Shown piece by piece: positions 9,240-18,641 of a stretch of 64,000 nucleotides of DNA; within the stretch, counting starts at the first letter, position 1, and every line of letters begins with the position of its first letter. The DNA is taken from positions 1 through 64,000 of the forward strand of contig CAVPXB010000016.1 in the NCBI GenBank assembly GCA_963709525.1, written 5' to 3'. The notes beneath the pieces were generated by a model, which made no database searches, was not told the DNA's origin, and saw nothing but the letters and a program-made list of their open reading frames with translations. The DNA is from CAIWHR01 sp963709525 (lineage in GTDB: Bacteria > Pseudomonadota > Gammaproteobacteria > Burkholderiales > Casimicrobiaceae). A program made the position numbers and the translations under genes.

Positions 9240-10104
9240 CGTGCTCTCCTCTCTGTAGTTCCAGGGCCCAACGAGAAGTAGATCGTGTGGATGATGTGGA
9301 AGCAAATACGCTACGCCGCATAATCGTGGAGCGTCAACGGCAAGGGACTGTGGGCGCGAGGAATACGCCTGCAGTGTAAACGGATCACGACGATATGAAC
9401 GAGCGGGATCGTGATCGCATCGCGTGCCGCCTATGCCGGGTTTTGCACGGTACCCGCAGGTCGTCCCCGGCGAATGGCCGACCCAATGACTGCTTTTGAG
9501 CGCACTGGCAGAAGGCGCCGAGGGTCTGCTCCTGTTGTGTAATGCCTTGACGCGCAGGCGTGCGAGTGCGTGACGACGCCACGCGGGCAGGCATCGCACA
9601 ACCTTTAACATCCACGGACGCACGCTCCCCGATGTTGGACGGCAGTTCTACCGTTCACACCAGCCATTCAACCGTGGATGGCCGGTGTCCGTCATTCAGC
9701 GGCCGCTCGGTCGAATCCCGCCTACGCCGGCAGTCGGCCACGTCCGGCCGTTGACGCCCTCAAAATGTTAGGTTGGGAACGGCCGGAGTCAAGGTGGAGC
9801 AGCCATAGTTCGCGGTCGCACGCGCGAGGATGAAATCTCCATTGCAGACCTTCAAGGATCGGCGGCGCCAGCCAACGTGAAGCATTGCTCGAACGGCTGC
9901 GGGCTGGTGAATCAAAGTGACATCTCGACCTACATCCGCCGCTCGTGATCTTCTGGCCCAGTAGCCGATTGCCTTTGCAGTTCGCGGTTCACTGAATATG
10001 TCGAAGGGCAGAAACCACCCTCGGCAGTACTGCCGTCATGCGCGGTGCGAACCACCGCGTCGACACCGCTCCCAGAGTGGCGGCTACCAACAGCCTTGCG
10101 TCGT
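9240..10104. repeat. Long intergenic region carrying dispersed repeat copy B
   Basis: About 865 bases without a supported gene. Bases 9690-9913 align in the same orientation with 22465-22705. Shared blocks include GTCATTCAGCGGCCGCTCGG, GAACGGCCGGAGTCAAGG, GGAGCAGCCATAG, CGCGGTCGCA and CAAGGATCGGCGGCGCCAGC. Copy A near 6.3 kb is the same element inverted. The remainder (9240-9600 and 9914-10104) shows no recognisable feature. Confidence 0.65.
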
Positions 10105-10697
10105 CTACTTCGGGAACATGAACTGGACCTGCGCGCGCAACTGCCAGTTCGGCCCGAAGTCTGGCTTGACTACGTTGTAATAGGCCGAGATCTGCGTGTT
10201 CACCGGCAGCTTGCCGAAGTGGAAGATTTTGCCCACCCCCCCGCCGACCGGCACCGTCCACTGCTGGCTGCTGTCCGCTTTCCAATTGACGGTGAGAATC
10301 GGTGCGGTGGTCAGATAGAAGCCTTCCGGGAAGTTATAGTTGACGAAGGGCTGGATCAGACCGTTGTTGTAGGCGCCACCCTGCTTGTTGCTGGTCAGCG
10401 ACCAGACGTTGTTGTCGAGACCACCGGCAAGATCGTCCGCGTGATGATGTTCCACTCGCTGTCGATCGCGATCGGAATCACCGGCTGGATGTTGAGCACA
10501 TTCTGCGTGCCCTTCTCCGGTCCGAAGTTGAAGTTGGTGTTGTTCTGGAACGGCACGCTGATCAGGTTGCCCACCGGGTTCTGCGCGAGTTTCGCCAGTT
10601 CCTCGGCGCTCATTTCCGCCCGCGCGGGCGTGGCCGTGAGAAGAACCGCCGCGGTCAGGAAGGCCGCCGTCCAGCTTCCAGGGTGTTTCGTCATCAT
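10105..10697 (-). pseudogene. Outer-membrane transporter-type ('neuromedin U'-like) protein with internal deletion
   Basis: Starts at 10697 with a signal peptide (MMTKHPGSWTAAFLTAAVLL...ARA) and the family opening 'MSAEELAKLAQNPVGNLISV', 'QNNTNFNFGPEKGTQNVLNI'. It continues to 'NIITRTILPV' near 10410. The next recognisable family block, 'NNVWSLTSNKQGGAYNNGLI', follows at once in another frame and runs to the normal C terminus ('ISAYYNVVKPDFGPNWQLRA...MFPK'). In full-length relatives some 70 residues lie between these blocks, so about 200 bases are missing plus a frame change. Family members are beta-barrel-like envelope proteins often annotated transporter or neuromedin U; their role is not established. 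It may be a real deletion or an assembly collapse. Confidence 0.72.
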
Positions 10698-10754
10698 GAA
10701 TCGTTCCTCTTGAAAGGCCGGCCCCCCGTGCCTCGTTCTCGCCAGCGGGAACGG

Positions 10755-11594
10755 TCACCAGCGGAACGTGGCCCCGAACATCGGGCCGTTGAAATTCATG
10801 TCCTGCAGGTTCTTGTCCGACTTGAAGTTGTAATCGAGGTACCGCCACATCGCGACCAGCTCGCCCCAATGGTAGCTGTACGCGATCCCGGCCGCAGCCT
10901 GCCAGGTCAGGTCGGACTGCCCGGTGCCGATGTCGAAGTAGAACGGTACGCTCCACCGGCGGCTTTCGCCAAAGGTGTAGGCGCCTTTGAAGCCGACGAT
11001 GCCGTCCCAGACGTTCTCGTCGATCTCCTTGCTGCCTGTGCGGCCGGGCGCCGGGATGGTGCCCAGGTCGCCGTCGATCGACCAACTGAGCGTCGGCTTG
11101 ACGCCGAAGTACCGCGCCCCGGCGAGCAGATCGACCTTCACCGCCGGGTCGGACACCACCCGGTATTCGCCGGCCAGCGTCCAGACCGTGCCCTTGAGGT
11201 CGAGGTTCAGGTCCGCGGTGGTGCTCGCCGGGAGGCCGATGTTGCCGATCGAGAAATCGCGCGTTTTCGACGCACTGCCGCCAACATCGAGATAGAGCAC
11301 GTCGGTGAACACGCCCCAGCGGCCGTTGTGGGCGTCGAAGGATCCCATCACCGTGAACTTGAGGTCGTTGATGATCGTACTGGCGTCGACGTTGAGGCCG
11401 GAACTGCCCGAGCCTGCCGGGAACGACATCGTGCCGCCGATGCTCGGCAGGTAGGCGTAGATCGTCGCGGCGTATTGCCATTTGCCAGGCGTTCCGGGCT
11501 GCGCATACTGCGCGGCAGCCGTTGTTGGCAGGAGTGCACTGGCGGCGAGGGCGAGCGCTGCGGCGCCGAGTTTCAACTGCGAGGGCTTGTTCAT
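10755..11594 (-). CDS. Outer-membrane beta-barrel protein
   Basis: A 279-residue exported protein starting at the ATG at 11594 (GAGGTCC upstream). A signal peptide (LGAAALALAASALLPTTAAA) precedes a body rich in alternating aromatic strands such as 'WQYAATIYAYLPSIGGTMSF', 'VWTLAGEYRVV', 'VGFKGAYTFG', ending in 'GPMFGATFRW'. The terminal aromatic residue and strand pattern are typical of outer-membrane barrels. The frame is intact. It follows the Ala-rich exoprotein gene on the same strand by 71 bases and precedes another barrel-like gene, suggesting joint expression in the 10-20 kb block. Function unknown. Confidence 0.82.
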   Translation of the reverse strand: MNKPSQLKLGAAALALAASALLPTTAAAQYAQPGTPGKWQYAATIYAYLPSIGGTMSFPAGSGSSGLNVDASTIINDLKFTVMGSFDAHNGRWGVFTDVLYLDVGGSASKTRDFSIGNIGLPASTTADLNLDLKGTVWTLAGEYRVVSDPAVKVDLLAGARYFGVKPTLSWSIDGDLGTIPAPGRTGSKEIDENVWDGIVGFKGAYTFGESRRWSVPFYFDIGTGQSDLTWQAAAGIAYSYHWGELVAMWRYLDYNFKSDKNLQDMNFNGPMFGATFRW

Positions 11595-11665
11595 AATGGA
11601 CCTCGTGTTGGGGGAGATTGCGGTAACAGGCACACCAAGCATCACACCGGATTCGCGTCGTGGAC

Positions 11666-12136
11666 TCAGGGCTTCGACACCACGTACACCAGGTTGTTGC
11701 CCTGGAATGCCGCGCGGTAGTAGGTGCCGTTGCAGAGGTAATACTCGACACCGCTGATCGGCGCCGAGACGCACCCGTTGGGCAGTTTGCCCACCACCGT
11801 CCCGACCGCAAGTGGCCCCGCGCTCGGCGCAGGAGCCGGAGCTGGCGGCCTCGCGGCCGCTGCCTGCGCTGCTGCGGCCTGCGACGATGCCGCTGCAGCC
11901 TGCGCCGATGCGGCCGACGCTGCTGCCGCCGAGGATGCGGCTACCTCGGTCGTGACCACTGCCGTGGTACGCACCGCCGTACGCCGTGCAACCCCGGCGA
12001 CACTGAACGGCGTCCTTGGTGCGCCAATGATCGCCTGTGCGTCGGCGATGAACCCGACACCAGGCATTGGGATGAACTCGGATGCCGCGAGCAGCAGGAC
12101 CGATCCGGTGACGAGCAGGGGGGCAGAGATTCTCAT
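11666..12136 (-). CDS. Small secreted Ala/Pro-rich protein
   Basis: A 156-residue protein beginning at the ATG at 12136 with AAGGAG upstream. It has an N-terminal signal segment, then a long low-complexity Ala/Ser/Gln stretch (about residues 65-100), a Pro/Ala hinge, and a compact C-terminal module 'GKLPNGCVSAPISGVEYYLC' followed by 'NGTYYRAAFQGNNLVYVV'. The two Cys could form a disulfide. The layout (export signal, flexible linker, small folded tail) suggests a surface or periplasmic protein. Intact frame, no functional assignment. Confidence 0.72.
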   Translation of the reverse strand: MRISAPLLVTGSVLLLAASEFIPMPGVGFIADAQAIIGAPRTPFSVAGVARRTAVRTTAVVTTEVAASSAAAASAASAQAAAASSQAAAAQAAAARPPAPAPAPSAGPLAVGTVVGKLPNGCVSAPISGVEYYLCNGTYYRAAFQGNNLVYVVSKP

Positions 12137-12154
12137 GATGGGCTCCTTGTGGCA

Positions 12155-12913
12155 TCAGCGCGGCTGGCTCACGGGCAAGAACCCGACGGTCCTCGCCCCG
12201 GCCGGGGGGATGAAGCGAAACTTGGCTGCGCTGACTTTGGGCACGGAATCCCAACCCACGAACTGGACGCTGAACTGCGGTGCACCGGCGACAGCCTTGG
12301 AGGTGATCACGTAGCGACATGGCACCGGCTGCTTGCCCTCGCGAACCCAGATCTGCCAATCGACCTCAGCGCCGCGATAGGCCAGGTGGTGGCAGCGGTG
12401 GCCGGCGATGACCGCCAATCCCAGATAGGTACCTGCCGCGACACCCTGCATCAACTGCTCGTAAGCTCGGGTATCGATGAGGTCCGCGCCCGGTGCGATC
12501 ACGTCCAGTTGTGTCCGGGCGAATTCAAGCATGGCGTCGATGGTGGCCGGCGCCGGCACGGTTGCATAGTGCTTGGAATCGGGGTTGTAGAGCGTCAGCG
12601 ACTTGCCGTCGTAGTAGAAGGCTTGGTTGACGATGTCGCCGTGCCGCTCGGCCCGAAGCTTGTCCGGTCGTGAAACCGTGAGCGTCGCCGGGGCGCTGAA
12701 CTGGATCTTCTGCCCATCAGTGGTCACCATTTCAAGGGTGTTTTCGGTCTTGACGCTGAACTGCTTCAGGCCCGCGATATAGCGGGTCATCGAGCGAAGC
12801 TCGGCGTCGGCCTTCGCCTCGACGCCGGCAGGCTGCGCGGATGCGGTCCACGGCAGGCAGGCCATCGCCAGCGTGACGCAGGCGAGCATACGGTTGGATG
12901 TGCTGCGGTTCAC
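12155..12913 (-). CDS. DUF2092 domain periplasmic protein
   Basis: About 252 residues from the GTG at 12913 (GAGGAC upstream) with a signal peptide (LACVTLAMACLPWTASA). The body matches the DUF2092 family: 'LRSMTRYIAGLKQFSVKTEN' near the N terminus, 'RPDKLRAERHGDIVNQAFYY' and 'YDGKSLTLYNPDSKHYATVP' in the middle, and 'CRYVITSKAVAGAPQFSV' towards the end. DUF2092 proteins have a lipoprotein-carrier-like (LolA/LppX-type) appearance and no proven role. Intact. It ends 19 bases before the Ala-rich gene starts, on the same strand, consistent with one transcript. Confidence 0.85.
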   Translation of the reverse strand: MNRSTSNRMLACVTLAMACLPWTASAQPAGVEAKADAELRSMTRYIAGLKQFSVKTENTLEMVTTDGQKIQFSAPATLTVSRPDKLRAERHGDIVNQAFYYDGKSLTLYNPDSKHYATVPAPATIDAMLEFARTQLDVIAPGADLIDTRAYEQLMQGVAAGTYLGLAVIAGHRCHHLAYRGAEVDWQIWVREGKQPVPCRYVITSKAVAGAPQFSVQFVGWDSVPKVSAAKFRFIPPAGARTVGFLPVSQPR

Positions 12914-13063
12914 CGAGTGTCCTCTGTGGTTGAAAGCATAGAAACGCGCCGAGCCCAGCGCAGGCAACGCGAACATGGGTCGTTTCGGCGATCGTCGTTG
13001 ACGCGCCAAGCCGTAGCGAGCAGCGCTGAACCCGCTCCAGCCGGACACGTTTCATTTCTCTGT

Positions 13064-13425
13064 GTCTACCTCTCCTTGCCCCTCATCAATGTCTGCGTCA
13101 GAAGTGCCGTCAGGATCGCGTGCAGGACGACCGCCGGCCACAGCAGCGTGCCGCGTCACACCGCCCGCCAAGCCCGACGTAGGCGAGATACAGCGTGACG
13201 GCCGCGCTGTAGGTCAACATGCCGAGCAGCGGCGTGCCCGGCCAGCACGCGACCCCCAATGCGATCAGGGCGATGCCGGCCACGCGTGCCACGGTCACGG
13301 CAATGCCGGTCAGTTCTGCGCCGAGCAGCAATTGCCCGACCAGCGACGGGGCAAGCAGCAACGCCGCTCCCGGTCGCGGCTTCACCGACAGCGGCGATAG
13401 CAAGCACGTTTCTCATCGCGCCCAT
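13064..13425 (-). CDS. Small integral membrane protein, frame broken twice
   Basis: With two one-base indels repaired this encodes about 119 residues with three or four membrane segments: 'MRNVLAIAAVGEAATG' then 'ALLLAPSLVGQLLLGAEL', 'IAVTVARVAGIALIALGVA', 'GMLTYSAAVTLYLAYVGL' and 'LWPAVVLHAILTALLTQTLM'. This is a widespread small membrane family without known function. The ATG at 13425 follows GAGGAA; the restored frame ends at a TAG at 13064-13066. Breaks lie near 13376 and near 13140. It sits between the sulfatase and DUF2092 genes on the same strand. Confidence 0.62.
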
Positions 13426-13470
13426 GCTTGTTCCTCGCACGGTCTGGAGACTGGTGTTGCGCATCCGCCG

Positions 13471-15987
13471 CTAGTCACGCGCCCGGGCGACGGTCTTCTG
13501 CGCGTGCTCGCGTTCCTCTGCCGTCACCTGGTCCGGTCCGAGGTTGAAGGTGAGCTTGTTGATCGTGCCGGTGAACTTGAACGGGACATCGTAGCGATAC
13601 TCCAGCATCGCGACGCCGGTGCGCGTGTCCTGGCCGACGTCGAAGGTCTCGTCCTCCGGGAACGTGATCGGCGTGCCGTGCTCCATGGAATTCCTGGCCA
13701 CTTCCTTGCCGTCCACGTAGAGCACGCCCGTCCCGCCCTTGCCCAGGCCCGGGCCATCGGACTTGAAGTCGAAGACGATGGTGTGCTTGCCGGCGCCCAA
13801 CTCGGGCCCCGCCCAGACCGTGCGCTTGAGGTCGAGCAGGTTGTAGAGGAACACCGGCTTGCCCTTGCGAATGCCCGCCACGCCCTTGCTCAGGAAGAGC
13901 CCATAGCCGCCGAAGCGCCCGCCGTCGGTGACGATCATGCCTTCCGCGCCCCCTTTGGGAATCGTGACCTCGGCGGTGATGGTGTACGACTTGTTCAGGA
14001 TGCTCGGCGCGCCGCTGTTGGGCACGCCGGTCAGCGCTCCCGAGTAGGTGAAGACCTTGCGTCCGCCGGTGAGGTTCGGACTTCGGCGTGTTCCAGCGCG
14101 TCAGCGACGAGTTGTCGAGCGGCAGCACGTCGTGCTTCTTCGCCTCGGCGTAGAAGAGGTCCTGCATCTGCTTGAGCTTGTCCGGCATCTTGGCCGCCAG
14201 GTCGTTGGACTCGGTCGGATCCTCGGCGACGTTGTAGAGCTCCCACTGGTACCCGGTGATCACGTCGGGCGCCGGCTTGGTGGAGAGTTCCCACGGGAGC
14301 GTCGCCGGGGTCGTCGCCGCGACCCAGCCGTCGTTGTAGATGGCGCGGTTGCCGAGCATCTCGAAATACTGCGTGGTGCGCCGGGACGCGGCGTTGGCGT
14401 TCGCCTTGTCCCAGGTGTAGGCCATGCTCACGCCGTCCATCGGGCGCTGCTTGATGCCGTTGATCGTCTCCGGCATCGGGATGCCGGTCGCTTCGAGGAT
14501 GGTCGGCACGATGTCGATGACATGGTGGAACTGGCGGCGGATGCCGCCCACGTCGTTGATGTGGCCGGGCCACGACATGGCCATGCCCTGGGCCGTGCCG
14601 CCGAAGTGCGACGCCACCTGCTTCGTCCACTTGAACGGCGTGTCCATCGCCCACGCCCAGGGTGCCGCAAAGTGCGGGAAGGTCCGATCGGACCCCCAGA
14701 ACGGGTACCAGAGCAACTGGGCCTTGACCGGCACGGGAACGCCGTTGAAGGTGGTGAACTCGTTCGGCGTGCCGTTGAGCATGCCCTTCGGGGCTCGCGC
14801 CGTTGTCGCCGCTGATGTAGATGATCAGGGTGTTGTCGAGCTGGCCCAGGTCTTCGACCGCCTGGATGACGCGGCCGATCTCGTGGTCGGTGTAGGCGAG
14901 GTAGGCCCCGAAGACGTCGGCCTGCTTGATGAACAGCTTCTTCTCGCAGAAACCCGAGCGAATCCCACTCCGGCAGTTCCTTCGGCCAGGGGGTCAGTTG
15001 GGCGTTCGCCGGCATGATGCCCAGCCGCTTCTGGTTGGCGAAGATGGTCTCGCGAATCTTGTTCCAGCCCTGGTCGAACAGGTGCATGTCGCCGATCTTC
15101 TTGATCCACTCCGGCGTCGGATGATGCGGGGAATGCGTGCCGCCGGGCACGTAGTAGACGAGGAACGGCTTCTCGGGCGCGACCGCCTTGATCTCCTTCA
15201 TGTACTGGATCGCCTCGTCGGCCATGGCCGTGGTCAGGTTCCAGCCCGGCTTGCCCTCGAAGGGGTAGATGGCCGTCGTATTGCGGTACAGGTTCGGCTG
15301 CCATTGGCTGGCGTCGCCGCCGACGAAGCCATAGAAGTACTCGAAGCCCATGCCGTTCGGCCACTGGTCGAAGGGTCCGGCCTGGGTCGCCTGATAGAAG
15401 GGCGTGTTGTGATTCTTGCCGAACCACGAGGTCGCGTACCCGTTGTCCTTCAGGATGGCGCCGATGGTGCCGTTCTCCTTCCTGATGACCGAGTCGTAAC
15501 CCGGGAATCCCGTCGCGATTTCGCCCACCACGCCGAAGCCGGCCACGTGGTGGTTGCGCCCGGTGATCAATGCCGCGCGCGTCGGCGAGCAGAGCGACGT
15601 GGAGTGGAAATTCGTGTAACGCATCCCGCTCTTCGCGATGCGATCGAGGGCCGGTGTCGGAACGACGCCACCGAAGGTGCCCGGCGCGCCGAACCCGCTG
15701 TCGTCGGTCATGATCAGCAGCACGTTGGGCGCGCCCTTCGGCGGCACGACCCGTGGCGCCCACCAGGCTTTCGACTCCGAGGCCTTTTCCTGGATCACCC
15801 CGCCGAAACTCGGATCGGGCCGCGGAAGCTGCTTGCCGTCGAGGGTCGTGGTGGCGTTCGCGGAACCCAGCGTACCGGTAACCTGTTGTGCCGAGGCCGT
15901 CCCCAGGCACGAGGCGACTGCGACCACGGAGGCCAGTAACTTGCACGTAAGGCGAGCCTTCATCAGGCCTCTCCCGGAATTCATCAT
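13471..15987 (-). CDS. Secreted arylsulfatase, frame broken at three points
   Basis: Alkaline-phosphatase-fold sulfatase that would hydrolyse sulfate esters after conversion of its active-site Cys to formylglycine. From the ATG at 15987 (GAGAGGA upstream) there is a signal peptide, then 'GAPNVLLIMTDDSGFGAPGT' (metal ligands D95, D96) and the sulfatase signature C133-S-P-T-R ('SLCSPTRAALITGR'). Later come 'GKNHNTPFYQ', 'YTDHEIGRVIQAVEDLGQLD' and 'IIYISGDNGASPEG'. A C-terminal region of about 200 residues ('SYTITAEVTIPKGGAEGMIV'...) is typical of the longer bacterial arylsulfatase subgroup. Indels lie near 14950, 14785 and 14087; repaired length is about 837 residues. The formylglycine-generating enzyme is not in the window. 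It lies in the block headed by a histidine kinase. Confidence 0.88.
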
Positions 15988-15998
15988 CGATCCTCTCG

Positions 15999-16783
15999 CT
16001 ACTTGACCATCTCGTTCAGCACCTCCTGCGATGCCTTCTGATACTGCGCCTGCGTGATCAGGCCTTCGTTCAGCAGGCCCTTCAGCTGCTCGAGCTTCTG
16101 CGCGTCGGAGGGCTGAGGAGCGGGCTTCGGCGGCGGCGGCGTGACCTGCACGTTCACCGTCGTCGGCTTCGCGGCGGCCGCGGCGGCGGCACCCGCGGTG
16201 GCGACCGCAGCCGTCGTCACGGCAGCGGCGGTCCCGATCACCGCCACGCGCCGGATGTTGCGTCGCCAGATCCCCAGGATGTCGATGAACAGCACCGCGG
16301 CGTTCCCCGCCTTCGGCAGCGTACCCTCTACCAGCTTGATGTCGTAGATCAGGTCGTTGCCCTGCATGCGCGGATTTCGCAGGACGACAACCGCGTTGCA
16401 GATCCGCCTGGCCCGGCTCGACGATCGAGAGCGTGGCATTGGGCGGATCTCTTCGCGAGGCTGTCCGGCCGCCCTCGTTCCACAGCGGCAGGAACTCGCC
16501 CCTGGTGTGGTAATGGCCCGCCATGCGCACCGGCCGATCGGTGAAGAACAGCGTCGAGGGGCTCACGTTCTTGAGCGTCAGCATGCCCTTGGCCTGGTCG
16601 ATGGCCACACCCGCCGAGTTCTGCACGAACAGCAGCTGCACTTTCTGCTGCGATGCTGCCACCGGGCCGGCTTGGCCGGCGCGGAGCGGCTGGCGCCTGC
16701 GCGAAAGCCGCTGGCGGCAGGGCGATAGTGGTGGCAAGCGCGATCGCAAGCGCGCGCCGCGGATCAAAGCGTAACTGGAACAT
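15999..16783 (-). CDS. Secreted protein with SHOCT-like C terminus, paralogue of the next lipoprotein; frame broken
   Basis: Opens at the ATG at 16783 (GAGGAGAT upstream) with a signal peptide (ALAIALATTIALPPAAFAQA). The core reads 'QQKVQLLFVQNSAGVAIDQA', 'LFFTDRPVRMAGHYHTRGEF', 'PPNATLSIVEPG', 'DLIYDIKLVEGTLPKAGNAA'. The same domain occurs in the lipoprotein encoded just upstream at 16883-17411. A Pro/Lys linker leads to a C-terminal helical hairpin 'LEQLKGLLNEGLITQAQYQK' resembling a SHOCT (short C-terminal) domain, which usually mediates oligomer or membrane contacts. One-base breaks lie near 16680 and 16410. It ends 12 bases before the sulfatase start. Function unknown. Confidence 0.7.
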
Positions 16784-16882
16784 ATGGATCTCCTCGTCAA
16801 GTGCAATCGTGCCTCGATCGCGCGATTCACGTAGCTCTCTCTTGCCATCCGCAGCCCCGCGGCCAGTGGAAGCTGTCGGCCG

Positions 16883-17411
16883 TCAGCGCCAGCCGACGCC
16901 GCGGCGCCCCACGCCGACACCGTGGAAGCCCGGCCCGACCCCGCCCCCGACCCCGTACCAATCGATGAACAGGCTCGTCGCACCGCTCGCCGGCATCGTT
17001 CCCTCGATGATCCTGTACGTGTACACGAGGTCTGCGCCGTCCACGACCGGCTTCATGAGCGTGACCACCACGAGCGTGGGCTCCGCGCGCCCCGGCTCGT
17101 AGACCGAGAGGGTCGCGTTCGGCGGATCCGCACCGAAATTGTCCCGCCCCTCCTTCCACGTCTGCAGGTAGTCGGCCATCCTGAGATGCCCGGCGATCCG
17201 CTTCGGCCTGTCGGAGAAGTACACGGTCTGCGGATTGACCTTGACCAGCCGCAGGGTGCTCGCTGGCGGCGTCGACCCGGAGATCCTCTGCGCTTTGCAC
17301 GAACATGAGTTGCGCCTGCGACCCGCCGGCATCGGCGCCGGGCACCGGCGAGCCCGCGCAGCCGGCGAGAATGGCGGCAGCCCCGAGCAGCGCGCACATG
17401 GTGATCCTCAT
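16883..17411 (-). CDS. Lipoprotein sharing the envelope domain of its neighbour; frame broken once
   Basis: The ATG at 17411 follows AAGGAGG. The N terminus carries a lipobox (LLGAAAILAGC at about residue 18), so the mature protein is likely membrane anchored. The body 'QAQLMFVQSAEDLRVD', 'VNPQTVYFSDRPKRIAGHLR', 'PPNATLSVYEPG', 'DLVYTYRIIEGTMPASGATS' runs parallel to the domain in the adjacent SHOCT-like protein, so the pair arose by tandem duplication. The C terminus is Gly-rich (about ten Gly in the last 25 residues). A one-base break lies near 17262, between 'EDLRVD' and 'STLRLVK'. Repaired length is about 175 residues. The domain is not one I can name. Confidence 0.72.
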
Positions 17412-17506
17412 TCCTGGCCTCCTTCCCAGTGGACGAACGATTCTTGACCGGCAGCACCGCGCGGCGCGTCCATCGGCAATGCGAAAGTCCGCGTGCGTCG
17501 CGTAGG

Positions 17507-17920
17507 TCAAGACCGTGCTCCACGTTGCGTCAGGGCGACACACCACCGATGGCGGTGCCGATGCTGCGCCGATCGCCGCAAGCAACGCTTCGTCGTTGAC
17601 GGGCTTGCAGAGATAGGCCTTCGCGCCCAATTCAAGGGCCCGCGCGCGCGACTCGGGAGTGTCGTGCCCCGTGATGACGACGACCGGCACAGCCGGATGG
17701 CACCGGCGAGCGCGCCTTGAACGTCGAATCCGCTCATTTCCGGCATGTGCAGGTCGAGCACGACACAATCCGGCTCGTGGTCCTCGATCGAGCGCAGAAA
17801 CTCCGCGCCGGACGCGAACGTCTCGACGGCGAAACCGGCGGAGGAAACGAGTCGCGTCAAGGCAACGCGCACGTCTGCATCGTCGTCCACTACGGCCAGC
17901 AGCGGCACGTCGCTCGTCAT
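17507..17920 (-). CDS. Single-domain response regulator (receiver only), frame broken
   Basis: A lone CheY-like receiver. From the ATG at 17920: 'LLAVVDDDADVRVALTRLV' (acidic pocket), phospho-acceptor Asp in 'DCVVLDLHMPEMSG', then after a one-base break near 17700 'VPVVVITGHDTPESRARALE' (switch Thr) and 'LGAKAYLCKPVNDEALLAAI' (conserved Lys). There is no output domain. The restored frame stays open into the downstream lipoprotein, so another indel probably hides the stop; the end at 17507 is the stop of the starting frame. It lies next to a FixJ-type regulator and a hybrid-less kinase and could act as a phosphate sink or as an alternative output of that kinase. Confidence 0.75.
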   Translation of the reverse strand: MTSDVPLLAVVDDDADVRVALTRLVSSAGFAVETFASGAEFLRSIEDHEPDCVVLDLHMPEMSGFDVQGALAGAIRLCRSSSSRGTTLPSRARGPLNWARRPISASPSTTKRCLRRSAQHRHRHRWCVALTQRGARS

Positions 17921-18006
17921 CCTGACCACAAGGTATCAAGCGCGGGCAGCCGATCCTACTGGACCTTGGTCCAGGTATCGGGCGCGGCGCAAGCGTGGAC
18001 GCTAGC

Positions 18007-18636
18007 TCAGGTCATGGGCGTGGAGCCGACGCCCGCGCGCTCCGCCAGCTTCACCAGGTCGGCAACGACACGAACCCCCATCTTGTGCATCAGGTTGGCG
18101 CGATGGAACTTGATCGTCTTCTCGACCGTGCCGAGCTCGGCGGCGATCTGCTTGTTCAGCCTTCCGGCGACGATCAGCTCGAGAACCTGCCGTTCACGCT
18201 CGGTAAGCGCTGCAAGGCACTTCGCCAGGCGCTCCCGCTCAACGCGCACGCACGGAGCGCCTGGTCCCTGGCCAGTGCCTCGTGAATGGCGGCAATCAGC
18301 TCGGTATCGTCGACCGGTTTGGTGAGGAAGTCCGCCGCGCCATGCTTCATCGCCTGAACGCTCGTTGCGATGTCGCCCCGGCCCGTGAGAAAGACGATCG
18401 GCAGGGGGCTACCCTGCTGTTCCAGCACGCGCTGCAGCTCGAGACCGCTCAAACCGGGCAGCGCGAGGTCGAGCACGAGGCAACCCGGAGCGCTCCGGTC
18501 GTACCGCTCGAGGAACTGGTGGGCCGACGGGAACGTGGCAACGCGCAGTCCAACGGATTCGAGCAGCCGCCCGATGGCCCTCAACAGATCGGGATCATCG
18601 TCGACCACGTATACCGTTGGCAGCGGCTTCTCCCAT
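18007..18636 (-). CDS. FixJ/NarL-type response regulator, frame broken
   Basis: Receiver domain ('VYVVDDDPDLLRAIGRLLES', phospho-Asp in 'GCLVLDLALPGLSG', 'PIVFLTGRGD', 'ADFLTKPVDDTELI') joined to a LuxR-type helix-turn-helix: 'LAALTERERQVLELIVAG', 'LNKQIAAELGTVEKTIKFHR', 'MHKMGVRVVADLVKLAE'. A one-base break near 18240 separates the two domains. The start is unclear: the frame just after the kinase stop has no ATG, so I take the ATG at 18636 with an indel before 'TVYVV'; a GTG at 18608 would cut off the first beta strand. It lies six bases after the kinase gene and is surely its partner. It probably controls transcription of the envelope/sulfatase block, but no target site was recognised. Confidence 0.82.
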
Positions 18637-18641
18637 CGACG

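Noticed and set aside
9385..9623. Extended N terminus of the small cupin or a separate gene upstream
   Set aside because: The strong GAGGAGAG site and the family start at 9239 fix the cupin; the upstream frame is low-quality sequence in a gene-free stretch.
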